A stretch of 21,032 nucleotides of DNA. Origin: DATDMG01 sp036518955 (GTDB lineage Bacteria; Actinomycetota; Actinomycetes; Actinomycetales; Kineosporiaceae). The notes under the pieces are model-generated. The model was not told the DNA's origin, did not search any database, and saw only the letters and a program-made list of their open reading frames with translations. How positions within the stretch are numbered: the stretch's first letter is position 1; each line of letters begins with the position of its first letter. Positions 1-8,059 of the stretch are shown piece after piece. Location of the stretch: NCBI GenBank assembly GCA_036518955.1, contig DATDMG010000464.1:1-21032 (forward strand), given 5' to 3'. Both the position numbers and the translations under genes were made by a program.

Positions 1-84
1 CGGCCACCCAGGGCCGGGTGACGATCAAAGGTCGACATTGGCGTGGATCGTTGTGACGCTGGCCTGGTGGTGTTCCGGTGCGCT

Positions 85-240
85 CTACCCCACCGGGATC
101 CGCGGTTGCCGTACCGGCGGGGCCGGAGCGCGTGGGTCTCGGCCCGCCGCGGTCGAGGGAGGGTCGCCGACAATCCTGAGGAACGCTTGCCGGGTCATGG
201 ACCTCAAAAGCAGGCGCCAAGGCGAAGGCCGGCGCTGCAT
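85..240 (-). CDS. Possible 51-residue ORF coupled to the large pilin gene (doubtful)
   Basis: The ATG at 240 overlaps the TGA stop of the upstream 720-residue pilin-like gene by one base (TGATG), an arrangement typical of translational coupling. The reading frame runs 51 codons to TAG. The product is Arg/Pro-rich, with no signal peptide, membrane segment or motif I recognise, and no clear ribosome binding site precedes it. Third-position GC is lower than in neighbouring genes. It could be a tiny operon member, but it is more likely a chance frame downstream of the last pilus gene. The rest of 1-239 holds nothing else I can support. Confidence 0.15.
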   Translation of the reverse strand: MQRRPSPWRLLLRSMTRQAFLRIVGDPPSTAAGRDPRAPAPPVRQPRIPVG

Positions 241-2402
241 CAGGGCGAGATCACCCATGATCGCACCGTCACCTGACGCGATCCGGGGACCGGCGTGAAG
301 GCGCTGTCAGTGAATTTCACCCTGGTGCGGCCGGCCGCTCGCCACGGCGCTGCTGGGGGCGTGCCTGTGCACGTGGCGTCGGGGGGGCAGATCCAGGCCG
401 TCAGGTAGACCTCGAGCGGCTTGGGAGCCAGTGCGTTGTCCGGGAGCTCGATCACCGGCCCGGTGTAGGTGTTGCTGGCCGTGATGTTGAGCGTCGCCGC
501 GCGGGCCACCAGTCCGGACCGGAACACTTGCCCCGACACGTTGTTCAGGGTCAGGTTCACGCTGTTGCGGGGCAGGTACGCCGTTCCCTGCAGGTAGAGT
601 TGTTTGTCCCCTTGGGAGTTCGTGGCGATCACCGCGGCGCTGCCTGGCGACGTTACCGTCGAGGCCTGCTCCCGGAACGATATCGGCTTCCATTCCAGAG
701 TGAGCGACATGTAATCGAGGTCCGATTCCACAGCGTTGGATGAGTTCGCCGTGTTCAGCGTGACCTGCGCCGACAGCGGGGAGATCGCGGTTCCGAGCCC
801 GAAAGCGTACGTCGACGGGGCGAGCAGTGACGTGAAGTCAAGGGGAGGATCCTGACGGTAGGTCAGTGTGCTGCCTGTGCTGACCGGCAGCGGCAGCGAC
901 ACCGGGCTCGCACCGGGCACGTTCGGGGTGAGTGTGACGGTCATCGAGGTACCGGCGTCAGCATTCTTCTCCGCGTGTCGCACGGTGAGTAGCGCCTTCG
1001 TGAGGACGGCGCGCTGTCCGATGGGAGACGCCAGCCCGGCGAATCCACCGATTCCCAGAGTGACGGTACGCTTGCCGTTCACTCCCGTAACCTTCGGGCC
1101 CTTGTCACCGTCATGAGGTGTGGCCAGGTCCGTCTCCGGGCTCAACCCGCCGTACTTGGGCGCCGAGGCGTTCGTCGACAGCGTGTTCGGGGTCAAGGTC
1201 GCGGACGACGTCGCGCCGTCCGGCGATTTCGCGCCGTAGACGACGATCGGCGGCTTGTTCGAGGACCACGTCCCGCATAACTCGACCTTGCCCTGGTCGA
1301 CCTCGAGTCGGCTGTCACCACCGAAGACGAACTCGACTCCGGCGGACCCGGTCGACGTCAGCGGGCTGACGCAGGCGCCAGGAACCGAGGCAGGTTGCGT
1401 CGTCCAGCCGTTCCGGGTGCCCCCGATCAGGAAGGCGTCCGGGTCGCTGGCCGTCCAGAGGTCACTCCCCTGCGGAATCACGGGAGACCCGCTAGCGGGC
1501 ATCTCGGAGTTGTGGAAATCGAAGAAGTAGACGCCGGGCGAGAACCAGAAGGTGTGTTTGCGGCAGGAGTTGCTCCCGGCGCCGTTCATCATGTTGGTCA
1601 GCCCGACGGCGTCGTCGTAGAGCCCGGGCTGGAAGGTGACCAGCGGCGTTCCGGCGGCACACGTGGGCAGCGTCCGCCGGACCAGTCCGGTCGGTTGAGC
1701 GTAGGCGGCCGGATACGTCAGGCCCGGATCGTCCCCGGCGGCCAGGTGCGTTCCGGTCCCGCAGTGCGTGTTCGCCGGGTCGAGCGTGTAGATGGGCCCC
1801 CCGCAGGTGCCCTCTGCGGTCAGGGTGGCGCCGTCCACATAGACCTCGTTGCAGTTCCCGGTCGGCGGCTGCGGCGTGGCGGAGCAGTCGTTCCCGCCGG
1901 TCGCGGCAATGGTCGAGTTCGAGTACACCGACCCGTGGATCCGCAGGACGCTGTTGCCGGCCTTCGTCAGGCCCTCCGAGTTCCCCAGCAACAGCAGCGC
2001 CTGGGACGGCTTGTTCAACTCCGACACCGGCACCAGGCCACCAGCCGCGCCGCTGCCCGGATCCGGGGCGCAGGTCACTACCACGGTCGCCCCGTGAGGA
2101 CCGGACGCCGGGTACGTCTTGGTCCCCGCCGCTCCGAGGCAGTTCTGCCCTGCGGCGGCGTTGTTGAAGTAGTCGCTGTTCCGGACATCGGTGATCGCCG
2201 CGTTCAGCGCGCCCGCGACGTCCTGCTGCTGCTGATCGGCCCGCGTGGTCGCCTGGAAGGAGACCAGGGACGTCGAGGCGTACGTCAGAAGCGAGGTGAC
2301 CACGATCGAGATGGCGAACAGCACCACCACCGTGAAGATCAAAGATGCTCCGGTGTCGTCTCGGGCAGGCACGGCCCGGTGACCCCTGGGCCGGCGGCTC
2401 AT
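240..2402 (-). CDS. Large PilX-like pilin-type protein, possible pilus-tip component
   Basis: This 720-residue protein has a basic leader (residues 1-17) and then Gly18-Ala-Ser-Leu-Ile-Phe followed by a hydrophobic helix (about 20-45). That is the layout of a type IV prepilin or PilX N-terminus, but Phe replaces the usual Glu at +5. The rest is extracytoplasmic: Gly/Ser/Thr/Asn-rich, predicted mostly beta, with 12 Cys that could form disulfides. Accessory pilins are usually 150-250 residues, so this one carries a very large extra domain. Its ATG overlaps the stop of the preceding prepilin by 4 bases (ATGA), placing it last in the pil operon. I infer a minor pilin that displays an adhesive or sensing domain at the fibre tip. 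A surface protein merely anchored by a pilin-like helix is the alternative. Confidence 0.75.
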   Translation of the reverse strand: MSRRPRGHRAVPARDDTGASLIFTVVVLFAISIVVTSLLTYASTSLVSFQATTRADQQQQDVAGALNAAITDVRNSDYFNNAAAGQNCLGAAGTKTYPASGPHGATVVVTCAPDPGSGAAGGLVPVSELNKPSQALLLLGNSEGLTKAGNSVLRIHGSVYSNSTIAATGGNDCSATPQPPTGNCNEVYVDGATLTAEGTCGGPIYTLDPANTHCGTGTHLAAGDDPGLTYPAAYAQPTGLVRRTLPTCAAGTPLVTFQPGLYDDAVGLTNMMNGAGSNSCRKHTFWFSPGVYFFDFHNSEMPASGSPVIPQGSDLWTASDPDAFLIGGTRNGWTTQPASVPGACVSPLTSTGSAGVEFVFGGDSRLEVDQGKVELCGTWSSNKPPIVVYGAKSPDGATSSATLTPNTLSTNASAPKYGGLSPETDLATPHDGDKGPKVTGVNGKRTVTLGIGGFAGLASPIGQRAVLTKALLTVRHAEKNADAGTSMTVTLTPNVPGASPVSLPLPVSTGSTLTYRQDPPLDFTSLLAPSTYAFGLGTAISPLSAQVTLNTANSSNAVESDLDYMSLTLEWKPISFREQASTVTSPGSAAVIATNSQGDKQLYLQGTAYLPRNSVNLTLNNVSGQVFRSGLVARAATLNITASNTYTGPVIELPDNALAPKPLEVYLTAWICPPDATCTGTPPAAPWRAAGRTRVKFTDSAFTPVPGSRQVTVRSWVISP

Positions 2403-3052
2403 GCTGCCCTCCGCTGCCCGACCAGCGAGAACGGTTCACCGGCCAACGGAGTGAGGGTGAGCGTCACGGTGTCGCCGGAGACGGTGACGGACGGCGTGGT
2501 GCCGGCTGAGAGGCGGCGTGCCACGACGGCGTCGCTCGACGGGGTGAGCGGGAACGACGGGGTGGGCTGCGGCGGGTCGGTGAGCCCGGCGCTGTTGCTG
2601 GCCTCGCAGCTCAACCGGTGGAGGTTCTGGTACGTCTGGCCGGAGCCGGTCACCGTCTCCAGCGTGTAGGTCACGATCACTACCTTGGCGGTGGCTACGG
2701 CCGATGAGTCGTAGGCGTCGGCAAGGAATTCCACCACCGAGGGAGAGCTGCCGCAGCGGGAGGTCCCGGTGGTGACGACACCGTCCGTCGCCGGGTGGGC
2801 GTCGTCGTCCGGCCGTGCGCCCTGGACGTCGTCGGCGAAGTAGGTGGAGGCGAATTCCTCCGCCTGACTCGCGTCCAACCGGTCCGAGCTGCCCCGATCA
2901 GCGGTCACCGCACCGAACATCACCGAACTGAGCGCGAGCATCACGATGCCGAGCACGGACATGGCGGTCACCATCTCGATCAACGTGAACCCGCCGTCAG
3001 GACGACGCAGATCGGGAACGGTCGAGGTCAACAGGGGCTCGTCGTTCCGCAT
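2399..3052 (-). CDS. Prepilin-type protein, PilW/GspJ-like
   Basis: The product (217 residues) has a short leader ending Gly20-Gly21, then Phe-Thr-Leu-Ile-Glu, the classic type III prepilin cleavage and methylation site with Glu at +5 (residue 26), followed by a hydrophobic helix to about residue 47. The C-terminal part is a soluble pilin headgroup of about 170 residues. I chose the ATG at 3052 because GAGGAA lies just upstream and the leader then has normal length; the frame stays open much further upstream, but that extension is the shadow of the neighbouring gene. It overlaps the preceding gene by 25 bases and the next by 4. Size and position resemble PilW/GspJ minor pilins, which prime or cap the fibre. 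Processing needs a prepilin peptidase encoded elsewhere. Confidence 0.85.
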   Translation of the reverse strand: MRNDEPLLTSTVPDLRRPDGGFTLIEMVTAMSVLGIVMLALSSVMFGAVTADRGSSDRLDASQAEEFASTYFADDVQGARPDDDAHPATDGVVTTGTSRCGSSPSVVEFLADAYDSSAVATAKVVIVTYTLETVTGSGQTYQNLHRLSCEASNSAGLTDPPQPTPSFPLTPSSDAVVARRLSAGTTPSVTVSGDTVTLTLTPLAGEPFSLVGQRRAA

Positions 3053-3528
3053 GGCTTCCTCACCGTCACCCACAGTTGGGACGTGAATCCTGGATAGATC
3101 GAGTCGGCCACCGTCATCCGCAGGAGCACCCGTTGCGTGCCGGTGTCGTCGCCGGCGACGCAGGCACCTCCCCCGCCACTGCCGCTGGTGAACGCCGTCC
3201 CGTTCCAGTACTGCACCTGCGCCACCGAGGCGGTGTAGCCGGTCCGAGCCGGCCCGTCGTAGCCGAACGCGGCGGCAAAGGCGGACGCGCTGGCGCAGGG
3301 CAGGTAGCTGGCGTCGGTGACCCGAGCGGCGATGGTCTCGCTCCACGACCTCAGCGCCGACTTGGCCTCCACTCGCCGCTGGTCGAACGACGAAGCATCG
3401 ACGGCCAGCCGGACCGCGGCCAGCACCGCGACGACCGCAATCCCGATGATGCACAGGCTGATGACGAGCTCCAGCAGCGTTTCGCCGCGGTCATCGGGAC
3501 CACGCGTGGTCGCGGCACCCCCGGTCAT
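3028..3528 (-). CDS. Prepilin-type protein, PilV/GspI-like
   Basis: The product (166 residues) carries a prepilin motif at residues 15-20, Gly-Glu-Thr-Leu-Leu-Glu, with cleavage expected after Gly15 and Glu20 at +5. A hydrophobic helix (about 18-40) follows, then a small headgroup with a Gly/Ser-rich loop and several Cys. The ATG overlaps the pilC stop by 4 bases (ATGA), so its translation is probably coupled to pilC. The short headgroup and its place just before a PilW-like gene suggest a PilV/GspI-type minor pilin. It could instead be the main subunit, since no other short pilin is present in this operon. Family assignment rests on the N-terminal motif, because headgroups diverge quickly. 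Confidence 0.85.
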   Translation of the reverse strand: MTGGAATTRGPDDRGETLLELVISLCIIGIAVVAVLAAVRLAVDASSFDQRRVEAKSALRSWSETIAARVTDASYLPCASASAFAAAFGYDGPARTGYTASVAQVQYWNGTAFTSGSGGGGACVAGDDTGTQRVLLRMTVADSIYPGFTSQLWVTVRKPCGTTSPC

Positions 3529-4733
3529 ACGTGCACCGACCGGAAGATGCCATACATGGCGGACACCAGGGCTATGGCGACGAACCCCACCACGGACCCC
3601 ATCACGATGATGACCGCGGGTTCGATGATGGACGTCACCTTATTGATCTTGTAGCCGAGTTCCCGCTCGTAGTATCGCGCCGCGATCTCGAGCTGCTGAT
3701 CCAGGCTTCCGGTCTCTTCCCCCACCCGGATCATCTGCGAGGCAACACCGGGGAACAGTCCGCACGCCGCGATCGGTTGTGCCAGCCCGTCGCCGCGCTG
3801 CATCGCCTCCCGGACTCTTTCGAGTGCGTTTTCGAAGATGACGTTCTTGAGTGCACTGGTGGCCACGCTCATCGCGTCCGGCAGCGGCACCCCTGCGCTC
3901 ACCATCGCTGCCAGCAGGCGGGTGAAACGCTCGATCTTCGTGTACCGGACCGCCCCCCCGATCACCGGCATAACGAGCACCGTCCGGTGCCAGATCCGCT
4001 TTCCAGGCCTGGTGAGGCTACCCAGGACGCTGCCGGAAACCACTGCGGCCAGGCCTGCCGCCAGAAGCCACCACCAATGAGTCAGGAACCTGGTGGTCCC
4101 CAGCAGGGCACGGGTCGGCCACGGCAGCTCGGCGTCCAGACTGGCGAAGAACGTCTCGAACTTGGGCAGCACGAAAACGCTCAGCACGACGATCGTGATC
4201 AGCGCCATCGCCGCCACGATGACCGGGTAGATCATGGCGGAGGTGACTTTCTTTCGGGTCTCGACGTCCCGCTCGATGTACACCGAGAGCTGGTCGAGCA
4301 CCTCATCCAGCCGGCCGGTCAGCTCCGCGGAACGCAGGATGCCGCGGTACCACTCCGGGAAGTCCTTCGGGTGGCGGTCCAGCGCGCCGATCAGTGTGGT
4401 CCCGGACCTCAGGTCGTCACCGACGGCAGCGAGGGTACGGCGGACCGCGACGGAGTCTGACTCCTGGTCGAGGATGCCGATCGCGTCCAGGATCGGGATG
4501 CCGGCGCGCAGGAACGCGGAGAGCTGCCGGCTCAGGTGCATCAGCTCCGAGGCCTTGATCCGCGCTGGCAGGATCTCGATGTGGGCGAAGGACCGCTGCG
4601 GCTCGATCCGGGAGATCCGCAACCCACTCTGCACCAGGCCGAGCCGCGCCGCGGCCAAGGTCGTGGCGTCCGCGGTGCCCGAGACCTGCGCGCCGTGCGG
4701 ATCGACCGCGTGGTAGGCGTACTTCGGCATCAT
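3525..4733 (-). CDS. pilC: Type IV pilus/type II secretion inner-membrane platform protein PilC
   Basis: PilC-family proteins form the membrane platform that couples the assembly ATPase to pilin polymerisation. The 402-residue product has the expected order: a short N-terminal region (MPKYAY...), a first T2SSF domain (about 66-190) with the typical LSRQLSAFLRAGIPILDA segment, membrane helices near 168-188 and 218-240, a second T2SSF domain (about 268-390) with RLLAAMVSAGVPLPDA, and a final helix near 372-394. The frame is open to a TTG at 4745, but GAAGGG lies there and precedes the tandem ATGs at 4733 and 4730, so translation probably starts at one of these. It lies 32 bases downstream of pilB and overlaps the next prepilin gene by 4. 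Length is normal for the family. Confidence 0.93.
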   Translation of the reverse strand: MMPKYAYHAVDPHGAQVSGTADATTLAAARLGLVQSGLRISRIEPQRSFAHIEILPARIKASELMHLSRQLSAFLRAGIPILDAIGILDQESDSVAVRRTLAAVGDDLRSGTTLIGALDRHPKDFPEWYRGILRSAELTGRLDEVLDQLSVYIERDVETRKKVTSAMIYPVIVAAMALITIVVLSVFVLPKFETFFASLDAELPWPTRALLGTTRFLTHWWWLLAAGLAAVVSGSVLGSLTRPGKRIWHRTVLVMPVIGGAVRYTKIERFTRLLAAMVSAGVPLPDAMSVATSALKNVIFENALERVREAMQRGDGLAQPIAACGLFPGVASQMIRVGEETGSLDQQLEIAARYYERELGYKINKVTSIIEPAVIIVMGSVVGFVAIALVSAMYGIFRSVHV

Positions 4734-4765
4734 CAGGCCCTTCAACTGGTCGAGGCTCGGAGTGC

Positions 4766-6562
4766 TCAGAGGGTGTAGATGGTGCGGAGGATCTCCGTGA
4801 TGGTGGTCTCGTTCTCCGCGACGAGGCGCACTCCTTCAGCCCTCAACGGGCTCATCCCCTGTTCGATCGCGAGTAGGCGCATGCGCTCGTGCGAGGGGTG
4901 GTCGGCCACCAGCAACTCGCGCATCTCCTCGGTGACGGACAGCAGTTCGTAGACGCCGATGCGGTCGGAGAATCCGGTTCCCGAGCAGTAATTGCAGCCC
5001 GTGCCCGCATAGAACGTCTGGTCCGGATCACCTCCGGCACCGGCGTAAAAGGCAAGTTCCTCGGTGCTCGGCATATACTCCGCGCGGCAGTAGAGGCAGC
5101 TGCGCCGAACGAGTCGTTGCCCGACCACACCGATCACGGACGACGCCACAAGGAATGCCTCGATCCCCATGTCCAGGAACCGGTAGAGGGCTGAGACGGC
5201 GTCCGTCGCGTGCAGCGAGGAGAGCACGAAATGGCCTGTCAGCGCCGACTGGACGGCGATCCGCGCGGTCTCGACGTCGCGCATCTCGCCGACCAGGATC
5301 ATGTCTGGGTCCTGGCGAAGGATCGAGCGTAGCCCGGCGGCGAACGTGATCCCCGCCTGCTCGTTGATCTGGATCTGGTTGATCGACGGGAACACGTATT
5401 CGACGGGGTCCTCGATCGTGGTGACGTTCCGGTCGACCCCGTTCACCTCGGTCATGGAGGCATAAAGGGTCGTGGTCTTCCCGCTGCCTGTCGGCCCGGC
5501 GCAGATCACCATGCCGTACGGCGAGCGGATCATCTTCGCGAAGGCGTCGTGCGTGCGATCCGGCATGCCGAGGTCACGCAGCCGGTACATCGGCCGGGAC
5601 TTGTCCAGGATCCGCAGGACCACCTTCTCGCCCCAGACGGTGCCCATGGTGGCGACGCGGATGTCGACTGCCCGGCCGTCGATCGTCGTAGCGAGCTGCC
5701 CGTCCTGAGGGCGGCGCCGCTCGACGATGTTCATCCCCGCCAGGATCTTGATCCGGCTGGCCAGCGCCGGTCCCATATCGGTGGGCAGCGTGAGCGTGTC
5801 GTGCAGCGCCCCGTCGATCCGGAACCGGACCCGGACCATCGTGTCCTGCGGCTCGATGTGGACGTCGGACGCCCGGTCCCGCAACGCCTGGGTAAGGATC
5901 ATGTTGGCGACGTTGACCACGGGAGCGTCGGCATCGGCCGTCAGGTCGAGATCAGCCCGCTGGACGACGCCCCGCGGTTGCGCGGTGGGCACGAAAGCGG
6001 CGACCTGCTGCTCGACGTCCCGAAGGGCCCGATACATGGAGTTGATCGCACGCATCACCTGCTGCTCGGTCGCGATGTGCACCCGCACCGGGCGACCCAA
6101 CTGCTCCAGCCCGGCGAGCACATCCGGTGACGGGTCGCTGATCGCTACGTCCAGGACGCCGTCCTCGTCCACCGTCACCGGGACCGCGGTCAGCGAACGG
6201 GCGGCCGACTCCGGCAACTCCCGGGCGGCGTCCGGGTCCGGGGCGTATCGGCTCAGATCCGCCAGCGGGAGGTTCAGCTGCTCCGCAAGGGCGGCGGCCA
6301 ACTGGTGCTCGCCGATCAGCCCGAGCTGCACCAACAGACTACCGATCGGCCTGCCGACCAGCGGTTGCTGCTCGAGAGCCTCGACCAGGAGCGCCTCGGT
6401 GATCGCGCGCTGCCGTACCAGGAGCTGCCCCAGCGGCGGCCCCGAGGTGCTGGCGGGTCCGGGCGACCAGGCGGCGGACGGTCCCTCGTCCGCAGGGGGA
6501 GTCCGTCCGGGCGCCACGGTGGCCGATCTCTGGGGCTTGGTCGACGAGCGTCCCAGGCGCAT
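4766..6562 (-). CDS. pilB: Type IV pilus assembly ATPase PilB (GspE/MshE-type)
   Basis: This cytoplasmic hexameric ATPase powers pilus extension. The 598-residue product shows an N-terminal MshEN/GspE-N region (about 43-170) and a catalytic domain with Walker A GPTGSGKTT (356-364), Asp box TTIEDPVEY (382-390), Walker B region DPDMILVGEMRD (418-429) and His box (about 441-455). Two CxxC pairs (Cys489/492 and Cys523/526) form the zinc site typical of PilB/GspE rather than PilT. The N-terminal region holds two tandem 24-residue repeats (43-66 and 72-95) like the cyclic-di-GMP-binding MshEN motifs, but their leading Arg is Pro in both. A long Pro/Ser-rich leader precedes them. The start at 6562 has GGAGAGGA about 10 bases upstream. 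It is first in the operon and divergent from the lytic transglycosylase. Confidence 0.95.
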   Translation of the reverse strand: MRLGRSSTKPQRSATVAPGRTPPADEGPSAAWSPGPASTSGPPLGQLLVRQRAITEALLVEALEQQPLVGRPIGSLLVQLGLIGEHQLAAALAEQLNLPLADLSRYAPDPDAARELPESAARSLTAVPVTVDEDGVLDVAISDPSPDVLAGLEQLGRPVRVHIATEQQVMRAINSMYRALRDVEQQVAAFVPTAQPRGVVQRADLDLTADADAPVVNVANMILTQALRDRASDVHIEPQDTMVRVRFRIDGALHDTLTLPTDMGPALASRIKILAGMNIVERRRPQDGQLATTIDGRAVDIRVATMGTVWGEKVVLRILDKSRPMYRLRDLGMPDRTHDAFAKMIRSPYGMVICAGPTGSGKTTTLYASMTEVNGVDRNVTTIEDPVEYVFPSINQIQINEQAGITFAAGLRSILRQDPDMILVGEMRDVETARIAVQSALTGHFVLSSLHATDAVSALYRFLDMGIEAFLVASSVIGVVGQRLVRRSCLYCRAEYMPSTEELAFYAGAGGDPDQTFYAGTGCNYCSGTGFSDRIGVYELLSVTEEMRELLVADHPSHERMRLLAIEQGMSPLRAEGVRLVAENETTITEILRTIYTL

Positions 6563-6774
6563 GGTGGATGGTCCTCTCCGCCGCCGGTCATTCGTTACTC
6601 AGAGTGTGCGGCCCGAGGATGAGGCGGCCGAGGGTTGGTGCCGTTTCTCATTCGGTCGGAGGCACGAATCCGGTACGTGTCCGACGCGAGCCACCCAAGC
6701 GACGGGCACCCGGATGGGTGACCGAGCGTAAACGTCCACAAGCGGACTGCAGCCGGCCCACAGACTCACTGGTC
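6563..6774. promoter_or_regulatory. Divergent intergenic region between the pil operon and the lytic transglycosylase
   Basis: These 212 bases separate two head-to-head transcription units, so promoters for both should lie here. The only clear element is the pilB ribosome binding site (complement of 6571-6579). I see no convincing -35/-10 pair. A cyclic-di-AMP (ydaO) riboswitch often precedes wall hydrolases in actinobacteria. A CGAATCCGG string at 6665-6673 recalls part of one, but the rest of the consensus is absent. Confidence 0.4.
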
Positions 6775-7974
6775 ATGGCGACGACTCGACACTCCGCTGG
6801 ACGTGCCCTCACGCCATCTGCCGACCCCGGGTGGACCATCCGACTGCGTCGGGCGTTGCTCCCCGTCGGTTGGTGCACCACTGCCCCCGCTCTCGCGGCC
6901 CTTGTCTGCGGGCTCGCAGCGGCGACGGACGCCACGCCGCTGAGCCCTGGCGCCCCCGCACGTCCGGCTGCGGCCCAGCTGGGGCAGTCGCTTGCCGGAG
7001 TGGGCGCCAGGTCGGACACGGCTGCGGTCGACGCTCTCTGGGACGCGATCCCGCGCCGTGGGACAACGACCATGACCGCCATCGGTACGAAGTCCGCTGA
7101 TGAAACCACCCCTGCGGTCGCCCGGACGACTCGCTCGATGCAGGCGGTGTCCAGTGTGACAAGGCCAGGTCCATGGAGCATTCCTGCGCTCGGAGCCGGC
7201 GGCATTCCCCGGCAGGTTCTGGCCGCCTATCGGGCGGCGGCCCGGCAGGCGGATGCTCGGACTCCCGGTTGCCGCCTGACCTGGCCCCTGCTGGCCGGCA
7301 TCGGCAGCGTCGAAAGCGATCATGCACGGTTCGGTGGCGCACGGCTCACCCGGACAGGACTCGTCGTCCCGGCCATCGTGGGGCCTCAGCTGAGCGGCGG
7401 TCCAGGGATGGTGGCGGTGCGCGACACCGACGGCGGAGCCCTGGACGGCGACCCGGTGTGGGACCACGCAGTCGGCCCGATGCAATTCCTACCCAGGACC
7501 TGGCGCCAGTACGCCCAGGACGGCGACCACGACGGCGTGACGAACCCGCAGGACGTCAACGACGCCGCCGCCACTGCCGCTCGATACCTGTGCGCCGCCG
7601 GGCGAGACCTCTCGACGCCGGCGGGGCGGCTCGCGGCCGTGCTCCGGTACAACGATTCGCTGGCCTACGCGGACTCCGTTCTGCAGCACGATGCCGTCTA
7701 CGGCGGGGACCGCTGGGCTGTGATCCCGCCTTCCCCGGCCGCATCCGGAGCACCCTCACGGACGCCGGCGGCACCCTCGCATCGGCCGACGACCGCCACC
7801 ACGACCCCGACCGGAATCCCCACGCCCGGATCGGGCCAGAGCTGGACCCCCACGCCCGGATCGAACCCGACGCCGACATCCGAATCGACCGCGACGCCGA
7901 CCGGTGGCTCGGGCCCGATGCCGACGTCAGATCCGGGGGCGAGGCCGACGGCGGCCCCCACACCAGGCGAGTAA
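6775..7974 (+). CDS. Secreted lytic murein transglycosylase, MltB/SLT_2-type, with Pro/Thr-rich tail
   Basis: The product (399 residues) should cleave peptidoglycan glycan strands non-hydrolytically outside the membrane. A signal sequence spans about 20-53 (RLRR followed by a hydrophobic stretch). A low-complexity spacer leads to the catalytic domain (about 140-315), with the SLT_2-type segment LLAGIGSVESDHARFGG and presumed catalytic Glu180. It also has VGPMQFLPRTW and an Asp-rich DGDHDGVTNPQD loop that resembles a calcium-binding site. The last 80 residues are a Pro/Thr/Ser/Gly tail with an internal 10-residue repeat (30-bp unit at 7818-7863), probably a wall-spanning linker. I chose the ATG at 6775 because it gives a normal signal peptide; its ribosome binding site is weak. 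It is convergent with the next gene. A role in passing the pilus through the wall is inferred from position only. Confidence 0.88.
   Translation: MATTRHSAGRALTPSADPGWTIRLRRALLPVGWCTTAPALAALVCGLAAATDATPLSPGAPARPAAAQLGQSLAGVGARSDTAAVDALWDAIPRRGTTTMTAIGTKSADETTPAVARTTRSMQAVSSVTRPGPWSIPALGAGGIPRQVLAAYRAAARQADARTPGCRLTWPLLAGIGSVESDHARFGGARLTRTGLVVPAIVGPQLSGGPGMVAVRDTDGGALDGDPVWDHAVGPMQFLPRTWRQYAQDGDHDGVTNPQDVNDAAATAARYLCAAGRDLSTPAGRLAAVLRYNDSLAYADSVLQHDAVYGGDRWAVIPPSPAASGAPSRTPAAPSHRPTTATTTPTGIPTPGSGQSWTPTPGSNPTPTSESTATPTGGSGPMPTSDPGARPTAAPTPGE
7818..7863 (+). repeat. Two-copy 16-bp direct repeat inside the transglycosylase tail
   Basis: CCCCACGCCCGGATCG occurs at 7818-7833 and again at 7848-7863, a 30-bp period encoding a repeated PTPGS unit. 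Such in-frame repeats can change copy number and so the length of the Pro/Thr linker. Confidence 0.7.
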
Positions 7975-8059
7975 CCCGGCACCAGAGCAGTCGACACGGA
8001 CACAGCGGCACGCCGCCCGGCTGCGGCGACCCGCGGCCGGGGTCGGCCCTTGCCGGACC

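Noticed and set aside
1395..2669. Long plus-strand frame of 424 codons
   Set aside because: It is antisense to the pilin-type genes, is rich in Arg/Gly/Val with no domain, and arises from high third-position GC in the real genes.
6563..6774. Possible ydaO-type cyclic-di-AMP riboswitch before the transglycosylase
   Set aside because: A single CGAATCCGG match is present, but the other conserved blocks and the closing stem are absent.
7975..8059. Possible terminator between the convergent transglycosylase and XRE genes
   Set aside because: Only GC-rich 4-base arms are seen, which are expected by chance in this composition.
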